Shown piece after piece: positions 35,205 through 44,623 of a stretch of DNA of 64,000 bases. This stretch comes from an uncultured Bacteroidales bacterium (lineage in GTDB: Bacteria > Bacteroidota > Bacteroidia > Bacteroidales > Muribaculaceae): contig CACZAC010000018.1 in NCBI GenBank assembly GCA_902779125.1, forward strand, positions 30,426-94,425. Direction: 5' to 3'. Under the pieces are notes generated by a model. That model was not told the origin of the DNA, did no database searches, and was given only the letters and a program-made list of their open reading frames with translations. How positions within the stretch are numbered: the stretch's first letter is position 1; each line of letters begins with the position of its first letter. The position numbers were made by a program, and so were the translations under genes.

Positions 35205-37243
35205 TGGCTTCATCAACCATACTTTCCAAGATTCCTATTCTGCGGGTGATAATCCCGTTCATAATAGGTATCACAGCACACCGGTTGTGGCACTGTTGGT
35301 GGGCACCGCTGGCTTTGATTGTGTTAGCCATAGCCGGATACCAACTGCTCTCCGTTCTGTCACGGACGCCATCAGGCAGAATGCGTTGGCGTCCATACTA
35401 TACTGCTGTGCTGGCACTTGCCGCGTTGTCTCTAGGCTGGCTAACAGCCAACATCCACTGTCCACCACAACTCACTGCCGAGCAACGCACCGACAGAGTG
35501 CTAACAGGACGGATAATCCGTCTAGAGTACACCGATTTCTCGATGCGGCTTACCGTTGATTTGCTCAACCGAGATTTGCCTCAATGCAAGGTGCTGGTTT
35601 CTACCCGAGGCTGCGACTACACTATGCGGCCCGGAGACGTCGTGTCATGGCAGGGCGATTTAATCGAGGTGGGCAATATGGGTAATCCCGGCGAGATGGA
35701 CTACGCGACCTATCTTCTGGACAGTGAGGGCATCCGCTACCAGCAACATCTTCCTGTCAGTAAAATCAAGAGAACAGGCCAGTCCCCCACTTTCTTTACC
35801 CGCATGGCCAATGTCAGGCGGGATTTACAGTCAATGGTGTTCAATTCACGGCTATCACCACAGGCACAACAGTTTGTCGTTGCGTTACTGCTTGGCAACA
35901 GCAGGCTTATCGACAAAGCGACACGGCAGGAATTCTCGGCAGCAGGTGTGGCGCATATCCTGGCGCTGAGCGGTCTGCACGTTGGGTTTATCGCCCTCAT
36001 TATCTGGTGGCTGCTGTTTCCGCTGGACTACCTGCGCCTAAGAAGACTGCGTCTCTTCATTACCCTTGCAGCCATTATTCTGTTCGCCGTGTTCACTGGG
36101 TTGTCGCCCAGCGTAGTGCGCGCCACCATCATGATTGGGTTAGTGTTTGCGTCATTGGTATTCTATCGTCGGTCACAATCGCTCAATGCCCTTGCCCTGG
36201 CGGCCCTCGGCATCCTCGTTTTCACACCCTCGGCACTATTTAGCGTGGGATTCCAATTGAGTTTCATCACTGTCGGTGCGATATTGCTGTTTGCCCGACT
36301 TCCCCAATTCCTGGAGAGCCGCTACACGTGGGTCAACAAACTGACTACCGTGGTCATCACCTCGCTGGTGGCCATGCTTGCAACAATCGCATTGAGTGCC
36401 CATTACTTTCACACCGTCTCGTTCATGTCGGTGCTTACCAACCTGATGATACTGCCCGTACTGCCTGTTTTCATGGTACTTGGTGCGCTTTTCTTGCTTG
36501 TCACAGCGGCTGGGATGCACTGGCAACTGCTGAACGCAGCGCTGGACAGCATCTACAGTTACATCAGTTGGGCAACCGGAACTGTCAATGCTATTCCAGG
36601 TTCTCACATTGGCGGGGTATATGTGAGCACATTTGGCGTAATTGCCTATTTCGTAGTTATAGCGCTAATAATCATGTGGTTATACCGATGCAATTACCGC
36701 TATCTGTTGGCATCAGGCTGCGTTCTTGTCATGTTGCTTGCTCACTCGCTGTGGGTTGACGCCCGAACGCCCAAACAAGGCCTTATCGTTTTCAACTCAT
36801 TTGACGCGACTCCATTGCTTTACTATAATAATGGTAAAGGGTATGTGTGGATTCCCGATGATGAGGAGCCCGATTCGGCTGCATTTTCTCGTTATTATGC
36901 AGGCTTTCTTGCCCGCCATGAGATTGGAGAACTGCAATTCATCACCTCTGACGACACGCTGCACATCGATGGCGCATTGATTAAACCGCCGTTTGCCCAT
37001 CTGATGGGCCACAGGCTTCTGGCGGTGGGCAGTGGCAAGTGGAAGCACGCGACCACCACCAACAGACTGTCTCTGGATGACATCATTGTTACTAAACGCT
37101 ACCACGGCACAGCCAGCAAACTGCGTGAGTTGTTCCAGTTTGACCGTCTAATCATCTCCGGTGCCCATTATGAAAGCGCCAGGCTGCAGCACGAGTGCGA
37201 CAGCCTGGGCATTCATTCGGTTTCTGGAGCAATCAGTTTCTAG
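35204..37243 (+). CDS. comEC: ComEC/Rec2-family competence membrane protein
   Basis: About 679 residues from the ATG at 35204, which shares a base with the aroE stop. The order is an N-terminal hydrophobic/DUF4131-like part, a soluble OB-like region (about 95-180) and the multi-helix competence domain (about 215-480, with VALLLGNSRLIDKATRQEFSAAGVAHILALSGLHVG). A short C-terminal region follows without the HxHxDH metal site of the full ComEC beta-lactamase-like domain. It is expected to conduct single-stranded DNA across the inner membrane during uptake; actual competence is not known. It converges with glmM, overlapping 4 bases at the 3' ends. Confidence 0.9.
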   Translation: MASSTILSKIPILRVIIPFIIGITAHRLWHCWWAPLALIVLAIAGYQLLSVLSRTPSGRMRWRPYYTAVLALAALSLGWLTANIHCPPQLTAEQRTDRVLTGRIIRLEYTDFSMRLTVDLLNRDLPQCKVLVSTRGCDYTMRPGDVVSWQGDLIEVGNMGNPGEMDYATYLLDSEGIRYQQHLPVSKIKRTGQSPTFFTRMANVRRDLQSMVFNSRLSPQAQQFVVALLLGNSRLIDKATRQEFSAAGVAHILALSGLHVGFIALIIWWLLFPLDYLRLRRLRLFITLAAIILFAVFTGLSPSVVRATIMIGLVFASLVFYRRSQSLNALALAALGILVFTPSALFSVGFQLSFITVGAILLFARLPQFLESRYTWVNKLTTVVITSLVAMLATIALSAHYFHTVSFMSVLTNLMILPVLPVFMVLGALFLLVTAAGMHWQLLNAALDSIYSYISWATGTVNAIPGSHIGGVYVSTFGVIAYFVVIALIIMWLYRCNYRYLLASGCVLVMLLAHSLWVDARTPKQGLIVFNSFDATPLLYYNNGKGYVWIPDDEEPDSAAFSRYYAGFLARHEIGELQFITSDDTLHIDGALIKPPFAHLMGHRLLAVGSGKWKHATTTNRLSLDDIIVTKRYHGTASKLRELFQFDRLIISGAHYESARLQHECDSLGIHSVSGAISF

Positions 37244-38625
37244 ATGAGCGACAGCACAATCTGTTTTACATCTTCACCCAAGCGCTCTGCTTCCTGCATG
37301 GAGTGAGCCTCGCTGTAGATGCGGATAATCGGCTCGGTATTGCTCTTGCGCAGGTGTACCCAACCGTCGGCAAAATCAATCTTCACACCGTCGATGGTCG
37401 TCATCTGTTCACCTTGATAATGCTTCTCTACCGCCTTGAGGATAGCGTCAACATCCATACCGGGTTTGAGTTCCAGTTTGGTCTTGGCAATGCTGTACTG
37501 TGGATAGGTCTGCTTCAGTTGGCTAACGGTCTTACCGCTCTTGGCCAGCAGCGAGAGGAACAGCGCCACGCCCACCAGGGCATCACGGCCATAGTGGCTG
37601 GCGGGATAGATGACACCACCATTGCCCTCACCGCCGATGACGGCACCAGTGCGGCGCATCTCGGTTGTCACGTTGACCTCACCAACGGCAGCAGCGGTAT
37701 AAGAGCAACCGTGGTTGATGGTCACGTCACGCAGGGCGCGCGACGACGACAGGTTGCTCACTGTCGAACCGGGTGTATGGGACAGCACATAGTCGGCAAC
37801 AGCGACCAGTGTATATTCCTCTACAAAGAACTCGCCATTCTCCATCACAATAGCCAGACGGTCAACGTCGGGATCAACGACAAAGCCGACATCAGCTTTG
37901 CCCTGACGCATGAAATCGCTGATGGCCGTCAGATTCTCGGGAATAGGCTCGGGGGTGTGACCAAAGTTACCAGTGGGGTCACAGAAGAGTTTTTCCACCT
38001 TCTTGACGCCCAAGGCTTCGAGCAACTGAGGGATAGCAATACCGCCAACCGAGTTCACAGCATCGACAGCAACGGTGAAATCGGCCTTGCGGATAGCCTC
38101 GACGTCAACCAGGTCAAGTGCCAGCACCTGTTCGATGTGGCGACGCAACCAAGTGTAATTCTTCTGCTCACGTCCCAGATGGTCCACATCGGCATAGTCA
38201 AAGTCCTCGGCTTCGGCCAAACGCAAAACCTCTTTGCCTTCGGCATCGGTAAGGAATTCACCATTGTGGTTGAGGAGCTTGAGGGCATTCCACTGCTTGG
38301 GATTGTGTGATGCTGTGATGATAATACCGCCGCAGGCATGCTCACCGACAACTGCCAATTCGGTCGTCGGTGTGGTTGCCAGTCCGATGTTGACCACATC
38401 AAAGCCCATGCCCATAAGGGTGCCAACAACAGTGTTCAGAACCATGCGACCAGACAAGCGGGCATCACGCCCCACAACGATGACGTTGGACTTAACGGGC
38501 GAGTTGCGACGCATGAATGTGGCGTAAGCCGAAGTGAATTTAACGATATCGAGCGGTGACAAGCCATCGCCAGCCTTGCCGCCGATGGTGCCACGAATTC
38601 CAGATATAGATTTAATGAGTGACAT
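37240..38625 (-). CDS. glmM: Phosphoglucosamine mutase / phosphohexomutase
   Basis: 461 residues of the alpha-D-phosphohexomutase superfamily. The phosphoserine loop is TASHNPKQWNALK (Ser106), the metal loop VDPDVDRLAI, and the sugar loop GGEGNGGVI. The C-terminal phosphate site is in LRKSNTEPIIRIYSEA. GlmM, making glucosamine-1-phosphate for UDP-GlcNAc, is the usual identity in Bacteroidales, though a phosphomannomutase activity cannot be excluded by sequence. Confidence 0.88.
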   Translation of the reverse strand: MSLIKSISGIRGTIGGKAGDGLSPLDIVKFTSAYATFMRRNSPVKSNVIVVGRDARLSGRMVLNTVVGTLMGMGFDVVNIGLATTPTTELAVVGEHACGGIIITASHNPKQWNALKLLNHNGEFLTDAEGKEVLRLAEAEDFDYADVDHLGREQKNYTWLRRHIEQVLALDLVDVEAIRKADFTVAVDAVNSVGGIAIPQLLEALGVKKVEKLFCDPTGNFGHTPEPIPENLTAISDFMRQGKADVGFVVDPDVDRLAIVMENGEFFVEEYTLVAVADYVLSHTPGSTVSNLSSSRALRDVTINHGCSYTAAAVGEVNVTTEMRRTGAVIGGEGNGGVIYPASHYGRDALVGVALFLSLLAKSGKTVSQLKQTYPQYSIAKTKLELKPGMDVDAILKAVEKHYQGEQMTTIDGVKIDFADGWVHLRKSNTEPIIRIYSEAHSMQEAERLGEDVKQIVLSLI

Positions 38626-38657
38626 TATATTAAAGAATGGTTAATTGTATTTTATCG

Positions 38658-38747
38658 GCCGTGACTCTTGTCGCGGCATAGACATATACTGATTAAAGGC
38701 ATCAACTTGACAACCCTAACGGCTATTGCCGATGGTTCACGGGGTTG
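38658..38747. other. Pair of hairpins in the gap between glmM and the DUF4827 gene
   Basis: GCCGTGAC (38658-38665) pairs with GTCGCGGC (38670-38677) around TCTT. CAACCC (38711-38716) pairs with GGGTTG (38742-38747) and encloses CGGC-TATT-GCCG (38720-38731). The role is unknown; they may be terminators or RNA structure. Confidence 0.45.
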
Positions 38748-38753
38748 AAGCCA

Positions 38754-39326
38754 TTAAATCTGGCTGTGGAAGTAGCGGACATGGTAGAAGAACGGCATCA
38801 CATAAGAAATCTCATTGGTGAAACCGAACTGCGACTTGATGATGAGATTCACCTCACACTCTACCCCAAGAAACAGCAACGGATATTGCAGTCCGTAGCC
38901 CCATTGCGCTGAAGAGGGCAACGAGTAATCCTTATAGTTGAACGAGCAGGAAGCGCCATCCATCGTGTTTTCATTGCCACTATAAACGTTCCAGCTACCG
39001 TCGGCATACCATGCCGAGAGATTATAACGGGAATAGCGGAAGTAGATAGTCTCGCCCACTTTAGGACGGTCATTCTGACGATCACCGGCCTTGAGCACCT
39101 GCATATAGACATTGCCATCGGGGTCAACGCGGTAAAAAGGCGCATTCTCACCCACCTCGAATACAGAATCCTTGGGTATAGACATCACCACCTTGTGATC
39201 GGCGAGATAAGCATTCACGGCATTGCGCTCATCGTTCAAGCGGTCGGCATAACTCTGGTCGTTATTGCACGCGGCCAGCAGCGTGAGGGCCAGCAGCCCC
39301 AATAAGATACTGAAATAGTTCTTCAT
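38754..39326 (-). CDS. DUF4827-type FKBP-like lipoprotein
   Basis: 190 residues with a lipobox LLAAC. The remainder resembles the Bacteroidales DUF4827 group, a divergent FKBP-like fold (KVGETIYFRYSRYNLSAWY, then a C-terminal GLQYPLLFLGVECEVNLIIKSQFGF). Peptidyl-prolyl isomerase activity is uncertain. It begins 2 bases after the stop of the DHH phosphoesterase gene, so the two form an operon. The 128-base gap beyond it toward glmM contains hairpins at 38658-38677 and 38711-38747. Confidence 0.8.
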   Translation of the reverse strand: MKNYFSILLGLLALTLLAACNNDQSYADRLNDERNAVNAYLADHKVVMSIPKDSVFEVGENAPFYRVDPDGNVYMQVLKAGDRQNDRPKVGETIYFRYSRYNLSAWYADGSWNVYSGNENTMDGASCSFNYKDYSLPSSAQWGYGLQYPLLFLGVECEVNLIIKSQFGFTNEISYVMPFFYHVRYFHSQI

Positions 39327-39328
39327 TA

Positions 39329-40375
39329 TTATTGTTCTTGTGTTTGTTGTTCAGTGTTGTTGGGGAACAGGTCGGCAAGCACCTGATGGAATACCTGCAC
39401 CGCCTCGTCGATTGTGCCGGTGAAATCACCACCGGCAGCATTCTTGTGACCGCCACCGTTGAAGTAACGGCTGCAGATGTCATTGACCGAAAAATCCCCT
39501 TGAGAACGGCATGACACCTTGATTTTATCGGGGTCCTCACGCAGGAACACACTCCAGTAAATGCCTGGAATCGCCAGCGGCTTGTTAACCAGCGTTTCAG
39601 TGTCTCCACGGTTGTAATTGAAACGCTCCAACTCCGCTTTATCCAGGACAATGAGCGAGGCGCCCTGCTCAGGGAACAGTTGCATCTTATCGTTGATGGC
39701 ATAGCCCTGCAGACGCAGGCTGTCGGCACTGAAGGTATTCAGTGCCTTGTTATACAGCGTGATGCGGTCGAAACGGCGTCGCATGATTGACGCCATAACC
39801 TCATAGAACTCCGGATTGTCGCAACTGAAGGCAAAGCCGCCCGTATCGGTCAACATGCCCACATACAGGCAACTGGCAGCCTGACGGTCAAGAAAACGCA
39901 ACAGCCCCATCTGCATGAGAACGCGGAAAACCAGTTCACACGTCGAGGACAGCTCGGGGAACGAAATCGAAACATCGAAGCTGTCATCGGGATCCAAGTG
40001 ATGGTCGATGAGCACACGCGGTGTCTTGAGCGGTTCAATCAGTTCAGCAAGGCGGTCGATTCGGCTCAAGGAATTGAAGTCAAGACAGAAGATAAGTTGA
40101 GCATCGTTGAACACATGACGCGCACGCATCTCATGCTTGGTCAGCACCACGATTTCACGGACTCCAGGGATGAATTCCAATGACTTAGGTGCCATATCGG
40201 GAGTGACGACAACTGCATCTTTTCCCAAGCGCCGCAGCACACGACACAACGCCAGAGTGGAACCCAGCGCATCGCCGTCGGGCGACCTGTGGCAGGTGAT
40301 GGCAATGCGCTGCACGCCATTGATGAGGGCGCGCAGGCGTTCAATCACCTTATCGTCAATTATTGGACTAATCAT
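39329..40375 (-). CDS. nrnA: DHH/DHHA1 phosphoesterase, NrnA type
   Basis: 348 residues with the DHH superfamily motifs: CHRSPDGDALGS, LDFNSLSR, the name motif in VLIDHHLDPDD, and the DHHA1 glycine motif FNGGGHKNAAGG near the end. NrnA enzymes degrade nano-RNA (2-5 nt) and dephosphorylate pAp. It is followed directly by the DUF4827 lipoprotein gene. A -7 box at 40397-40404 gives a leader of about 20 bases. Confidence 0.9.
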   Translation of the reverse strand: MISPIIDDKVIERLRALINGVQRIAITCHRSPDGDALGSTLALCRVLRRLGKDAVVVTPDMAPKSLEFIPGVREIVVLTKHEMRARHVFNDAQLIFCLDFNSLSRIDRLAELIEPLKTPRVLIDHHLDPDDSFDVSISFPELSSTCELVFRVLMQMGLLRFLDRQAASCLYVGMLTDTGGFAFSCDNPEFYEVMASIMRRRFDRITLYNKALNTFSADSLRLQGYAINDKMQLFPEQGASLIVLDKAELERFNYNRGDTETLVNKPLAIPGIYWSVFLREDPDKIKVSCRSQGDFSVNDICSRYFNGGGHKNAAGGDFTGTIDEAVQVFHQVLADLFPNNTEQQTQEQ

Positions 40376-40396
40376 TATTTAAAAACGCATTAATCG

Positions 40397-40404
40397 GCAA
40401 AGAT
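40397..40404 (-). promoter_or_regulatory. Bacteroidetes -7 promoter box
   Basis: TATCTTTG on the minus strand, 21 bases before the NrnA-type gene at 40375. Confidence 0.65.
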
Positions 40405-40462
40405 AACGCTTTTTTGCCACATCAGCCCCAGATTGTCCCATTAATTAAAGTTAATGGCAATA

Positions 40463-41389
40463 CTAATGACTGAGAGAAAGGCGGACGAAAACCGGATAAT
40501 GGTCTGACGGCTGGCGGCGTGTGTATTTACTGAAGTCAATCTGCTGCGGGGCGTCATGACCTTTGAGTTTTGCTGCCGAAGCGTCGTTGGGCACCCAGTA
40601 ACTGTTGGTGAGCACACCGTAGGCCTCAACTTCCGTGTCGGGTGAAACGAAGATGTGGTCGATGCGGCTATCGGTATAGAGTTCGGTATCAAAAGAGTTG
40701 AATGTGCCGTTCTCGGCAAAGCGCAGGCGCGTCGCGAGATAAGAGTCCTTCAACAGTCCCGACTCGGTGAAAATGCTGTAAATCTCGTCCTTCTGGTCCA
40801 CGTTGAAATCGCCCGTGACGATGACAGGTGCACCCTGGGCTATCTCGCGGATTTTCCTGACGATGAGTTTGGCACCCTCGCGGCGTGCCACCACGCCGAC
40901 GTGGTCCATGTGGAGGTTGAAGAAGTAGAAGGCTTCATCATCGGTCGCCGTCTGTCCTGCAAAGCGCCCCCAGGTGCAGACACGCACACATGCTGCATCC
41001 CAGCCCAGTCCGGGACGGTCGGGCGTCTCGCTGAGCCAGAAGTTGCCCTGGTCAAGCAGCCTCAGGCGGTCAGGCTTGTAGAAGATAGCGGCATATTCGC
41101 CACCGGTCTTGCCGTCGTCACGTCCCACACCGATGTAGTCGTAACCGTCAAGTCCCTGAAGCATATCCAGCAACTGCACATGCAGCACCTCCTGGGCGCC
41201 GAAGATATCGGGCGACATGAAGTTCACCTGGTCACAGATGACTTGGCAGCGCTTCTGCCACGCGTTTCCATTAACACTGTCGCTGCTGACTTTCAACCTG
41301 ATGTTGTAGGAACCCACCAGCATCTGCGCCGACATCGGCAACGACAAACCCATTAAAAGCAAAAATACTAACAAAAATTTCTTCATCAT
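40463..41389 (-). CDS. Secreted endonuclease/exonuclease/phosphatase-fold protein
   Basis: About 308 residues with a signal peptide (MMKKFLLVFLLLMGLSLPMSAQ). EEP-fold motifs are present: MLVGSYNIRLK, DIFGAQEVL (metal Glu), NLHMDHVG, VIVTGDFNVD, and a C-terminal SDHYPVFV (catalytic His). Members hydrolyse nucleic acids, phosphoinositides or sphingomyelin; the secreted Bacteroidales type is uncharacterised to my knowledge. The frame runs back to 41413, but the -7 box at 41413-41420 puts the start at 41389 or 41386. Confidence 0.87.
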   Translation of the reverse strand: MMKKFLLVFLLLMGLSLPMSAQMLVGSYNIRLKVSSDSVNGNAWQKRCQVICDQVNFMSPDIFGAQEVLHVQLLDMLQGLDGYDYIGVGRDDGKTGGEYAAIFYKPDRLRLLDQGNFWLSETPDRPGLGWDAACVRVCTWGRFAGQTATDDEAFYFFNLHMDHVGVVARREGAKLIVRKIREIAQGAPVIVTGDFNVDQKDEIYSIFTESGLLKDSYLATRLRFAENGTFNSFDTELYTDSRIDHIFVSPDTEVEAYGVLTNSYWVPNDASAAKLKGHDAPQQIDFSKYTRRQPSDHYPVFVRLSLSH

Positions 41390-41412
41390 GACATTCTTTT
41401 TTGATTTTGCCA

Positions 41413-41420
41413 CAAAAGTA
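41413..41420 (-). promoter_or_regulatory. Bacteroidetes -7 promoter box
   Basis: TACTTTTG on the minus strand, 23 bases before the EEP-protein start at 41389. Back-to-back with the mgtC promoter. Confidence 0.6.
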
Positions 41421-41432
41421 GCAAAAAAAAAT

Positions 41433-41440
41433 TATCTTTG
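41433..41440 (+). promoter_or_regulatory. Bacteroidetes -7 promoter box
   Basis: TATCTTTG, 30 bases before the MgtC-family ATG at 41471. The two divergent boxes are only 12 bases apart. Confidence 0.6.
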
Positions 41441-41470
41441 CGGTAAAACTGAATACTAACAACTGTTATT

Positions 41471-42187
41471 ATGCTCGAGAATATTCTGAACGACATCAAT
41501 AGCCCCGATGTCAATGCCGTGGGCGCCATCGCCAAGTTGGTGTTGAGCCTCGTGCTGGGTGCTATCATCGGCCTGGAACGACGACGCAAGGGACAGATTG
41601 CCGGATTGCGCACGTTTGCCCTCATCTCGATGGGTGCAACACTCACCATGCTCATCTCTATTTATATACCGCAAGTGTATATGGGTCTGAAAAACGGCGA
41701 CCCCGGGCGCATTGCCGCCCAGGTGGTGAGCGGCGTGGGTTTCCTGGGCGCTGGCGCTATCATCCAGATGAAAGGCTCGGTGCGTGGCCTGACGACAGCA
41801 GCGGGCATCTGGATGGCGGCGTGCATCGGCCTGGCTGTCGGCGCCGGAATGTACGTCATCAGCATCATTGCCACCTTGCTCATCATCTTCATCCTGGTGA
41901 ACATCGAGCGCATCGAGATGCGTCACAACTTCCTGTGGGAGTCCAAAATCATCCGCGTCAAGATGCATGGCATTCTTGACGACATCCAGCCCCTGCGTGA
42001 CATTATCACCAAGAATGACGTCCACATCAGTGACGAGTTCATGAAATTTGACTATGTCGAAGGTTACACCGTCGTCAACTTCATGGTACGCAGTCCGAAT
42101 AAGGTGAACGTGCCTGCACTCTTCAACGAAATCAAGGTGCACGGAGACCCCATGTCCATTACCATCACCAATGAGATGAATATGTAG
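41471..42187 (+). CDS. MgtC/SapB family membrane protein
   Basis: 238 residues: about five transmembrane helices in the first 145, with the family motif GAIIGLERRRKGQIAGLRT and GVGFLGAGAIIQMKGSVRGLTTAAGIW, then a soluble ACT-like C-terminal domain. MgtC proteins support growth at low Mg2+ and modulate the F-type ATPase in some pathogens. It is followed by a heptad repeat and a Kef-type antiporter gene 89 bases downstream. Confidence 0.9.
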   Translation: MLENILNDINSPDVNAVGAIAKLVLSLVLGAIIGLERRRKGQIAGLRTFALISMGATLTMLISIYIPQVYMGLKNGDPGRIAAQVVSGVGFLGAGAIIQMKGSVRGLTTAAGIWMAACIGLAVGAGMYVISIIATLLIIFILVNIERIEMRHNFLWESKIIRVKMHGILDDIQPLRDIITKNDVHISDEFMKFDYVEGYTVVNFMVRSPNKVNVPALFNEIKVHGDPMSITITNEMNM

Positions 42188-42199
42188 GGGGAGTTCTTA

Positions 42200-42248
42200 G
42201 GTTAAAGGTTAAAGTTTAAAGTTTAAAGGTTAAAGGTTAAAGGTTAAA
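42200..42248 (+). repeat. 7-base tandem repeat upstream of the antiporter gene
   Basis: Seven heptads in phase: GGTTAAA twice, GTTTAAA twice, GGTTAAA three times. They fill most of the gap between the MgtC-type and antiporter genes. Confidence 0.8.
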
Positions 42249-42276
42249 GTTAAGAGGCAGAAATTGATTTTACAAC

Positions 42277-44520
42277 ATGGAATCACTTGATATCAACAGC
42301 CTTATCAGCGATCTTGCACTCATTCTGGTGTTGGGTGCCGTTGCAACAGTATTATTCAGGATGCTGAAACAGCCTGTCGTGCTGGGTTATATCGTTGCCG
42401 GTTTTCTGGCAAGTCCACACTTTGAACTGCTCCCGTCGATTGCCATCGAGTCCAACATCGAATTCTGGGCACAAATCGGCATTATCGTACTGTTGTTCTC
42501 GTTGGGACTTGAATTCAGTTTCAAGAAACTGATTGACGTGGGCGGGTCGGCTATCGTCACCGCCCTGATTATCGTGCTGGGCATGATGAGTCTGGGATTT
42601 GTAGTGGGCAGATTCCTGGGGCTCGGGCTAGTGAACAGCATCTTCCTGGGCGGCATGATTTCTATGTCCTCGACAACCATCATCCTTAAAGCGTTGACCG
42701 ACCTGAACATGCGGCAGCGCCGATTTGTCCCCATGACCTTTGCCGTGCTGATAGTCGAAGACCTGTTTGCCGTGGTAATGATGGTGATTCTGTCGTCCAT
42801 TGCGCTGAACAACAGCGTCAAGGGCCAGGATATGGTGGGCAGCATTCTCAAACTGTCTTTCTTCCTTATCATGTGGTTCACCGTGGGCATCTTCATGATT
42901 CCGACGCTGTTCAAGCGCTTCAAGCGGTACATCAGCGACGAGCAGATGCTCATCATCTCCATGGGCCTGTGCTTCGCAATGGTGCTGTTCTCCATTTTGT
43001 CGGGCTTCTCGGCAGCGTTGGGCGCCTTTGTGATGGGTTCCATTCTGGCAGGTACGATTGAGGCAGAGCGCATCGAGCGGCTCATTTCACCTGTCAAAGA
43101 CCTGTTCGGAGCGGTTTTCTTCATCTCGGTGGGCATGATGGTTAATCCCACAGTGATGACACAGCACTGGAGCGTTATCGCCCTGCTTGCCGTTGTCGTC
43201 ATCGTGGGTATGATTGTATTTGGCACGTTTGGCATGATTGCCACGGGTCAGCCACTCAAACTGGCTATGGAGTCAGGCTTCTCGCTGACTCAAATCGGAG
43301 AGTTCTCGTTCATCATTGCCACGCTGGGCACCAGTCTTGGCGTGCTGGACAAGAGCATCTACCCCATCATTGTGGCCGTGTCGGTCATCACGACATTCAC
43401 CACCCCGTTCTTCATCAAGCAGGCGGTTCCCTGCTATAATGCACTCTACAAGGTCTTACCCAAGAGCTGGACCCGTCTGTTGAACGGTTACAGCCAGAAT
43501 GCCAGCGAGAGCGAGAGCAGCGAGACCCGCCAGTTGTGGCGTTCTATCGTGAAGCGTTTCTTAATCAGGCTAGTCATCTATTCGGTAGTTATCATCGCCT
43601 TGATTGCACTGTGCCGCACTTATCTGATGCCCTTCATTCTCAAGTATCTGGGCACTAACACCTGGGGGCGTCTTGCATGTGTTACTGCCACGCTAGCCAT
43701 TGTCGCACCATTTATCACTTCAATCATCCTGCCCACAGTCAAGCGCAGCGAGCAGGAGCGTCTTGTCGAGGCATCAGGCTCGGTATCCTACGTTCCTCTG
43801 GTGGTCATGTCTATTCTGAGCGCAATACTCTCCACCATATATCTCACATCCATTCTGGACGGCGTCTATAGCAGTGCCGTTTCTATCATGGTCGCCATTC
43901 TTCTTGTAATCATCGCTTTAATTCTCATTTCGACCGTGCCCACTCCCTTGCGCCGCCGCGTGAGCAATATCGAGAAACGCTTCATCAACAACATCAACGA
44001 GCGCGAGAACCGGCGCACAGGCCGCGAGCACAATCTGGTGAGCGACTTGCAAGTGGCTTACATGACGGTGGGACACGACTGCCCGTTTGTGGGCGACAGG
44101 CTGCGTAATCTGGACCTGAGGTCACGCTATGGCGTGAACCTGGTCAATATCCAGCGCGGCAACAAACTGCATCCCGTCCCCACGGGCGACATGCGCATCT
44201 TCCCTGGCGACGTGCTGGGAGTCATCGGCAATGAGGAACAGATACAGCGCATGCTGCCGCTGGTCGAGGCTCAGCACAACCAAGGCGAAGCGCCCAACAA
44301 CGAGGTGAAGTTCATCCACTTTGCCATCAGCAAGCAATCTCCCCTCATCGGAATAGCACTCGAGAACACCAAGTTGCGTGAGGACTACGGGGCACTGCTG
44401 GTTGCCGTACAACGCGGCGAGGACGATTACATCTCCCCCACTCCCGACTTGACTTTCCACGCGGGTGATATCTTGTGGATAGTGGGCAATCCCAAACAAC
44501 TGGCACCCCTTAAGGGCTAA
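42277..44520 (+). CDS. Kef-type cation:proton antiporter with RCK_C domains
   Basis: 747 residues. The CPA2 antiporter domain spans about 10-390 with roughly 12 helices (PVVLGYIVAGFLASP, LLFSLGLEFSFKKL, LIVEDLFAVV with the acidic ion-site residues, GAFVMGSILAG). Further helices follow at about 430-560. Two TrkA-C/RCK_C modules lie near the end (about 585-660 and 670-745, each with a P-G-D or A-G-D hairpin as in IFPGDVLGVIG and FHAGDILWIVG). No canonical Rossmann RCK_N is visible, unlike KefB/C. Likely K+ or Na+ efflux; the ion is not decidable. Confidence 0.88.
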   Translation: MESLDINSLISDLALILVLGAVATVLFRMLKQPVVLGYIVAGFLASPHFELLPSIAIESNIEFWAQIGIIVLLFSLGLEFSFKKLIDVGGSAIVTALIIVLGMMSLGFVVGRFLGLGLVNSIFLGGMISMSSTTIILKALTDLNMRQRRFVPMTFAVLIVEDLFAVVMMVILSSIALNNSVKGQDMVGSILKLSFFLIMWFTVGIFMIPTLFKRFKRYISDEQMLIISMGLCFAMVLFSILSGFSAALGAFVMGSILAGTIEAERIERLISPVKDLFGAVFFISVGMMVNPTVMTQHWSVIALLAVVVIVGMIVFGTFGMIATGQPLKLAMESGFSLTQIGEFSFIIATLGTSLGVLDKSIYPIIVAVSVITTFTTPFFIKQAVPCYNALYKVLPKSWTRLLNGYSQNASESESSETRQLWRSIVKRFLIRLVIYSVVIIALIALCRTYLMPFILKYLGTNTWGRLACVTATLAIVAPFITSIILPTVKRSEQERLVEASGSVSYVPLVVMSILSAILSTIYLTSILDGVYSSAVSIMVAILLVIIALILISTVPTPLRRRVSNIEKRFINNINERENRRTGREHNLVSDLQVAYMTVGHDCPFVGDRLRNLDLRSRYGVNLVNIQRGNKLHPVPTGDMRIFPGDVLGVIGNEEQIQRMLPLVEAQHNQGEAPNNEVKFIHFAISKQSPLIGIALENTKLREDYGALLVAVQRGEDDYISPTPDLTFHAGDILWIVGNPKQLAPLKG

Positions 44521-44563
44521 TCAAACAATTACATCCCTTCAAGCTAACAGGAGGGACAAAAAC

Positions 44564-44602
44564 AAGCCACTATGGGCAAATAGGTCCATAGCGGCTTATT
44601 TT
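44564..44602. terminator. Terminator between convergent genes
   Basis: Arms 44564-44575 and 44586-44597 pair 11 of 12, followed by ATTTTA. It lies between the antiporter and the dockerin-domain gene. Confidence 0.7.
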
Positions 44603-44623
44603 ATAGATGATTTAATCTAACGC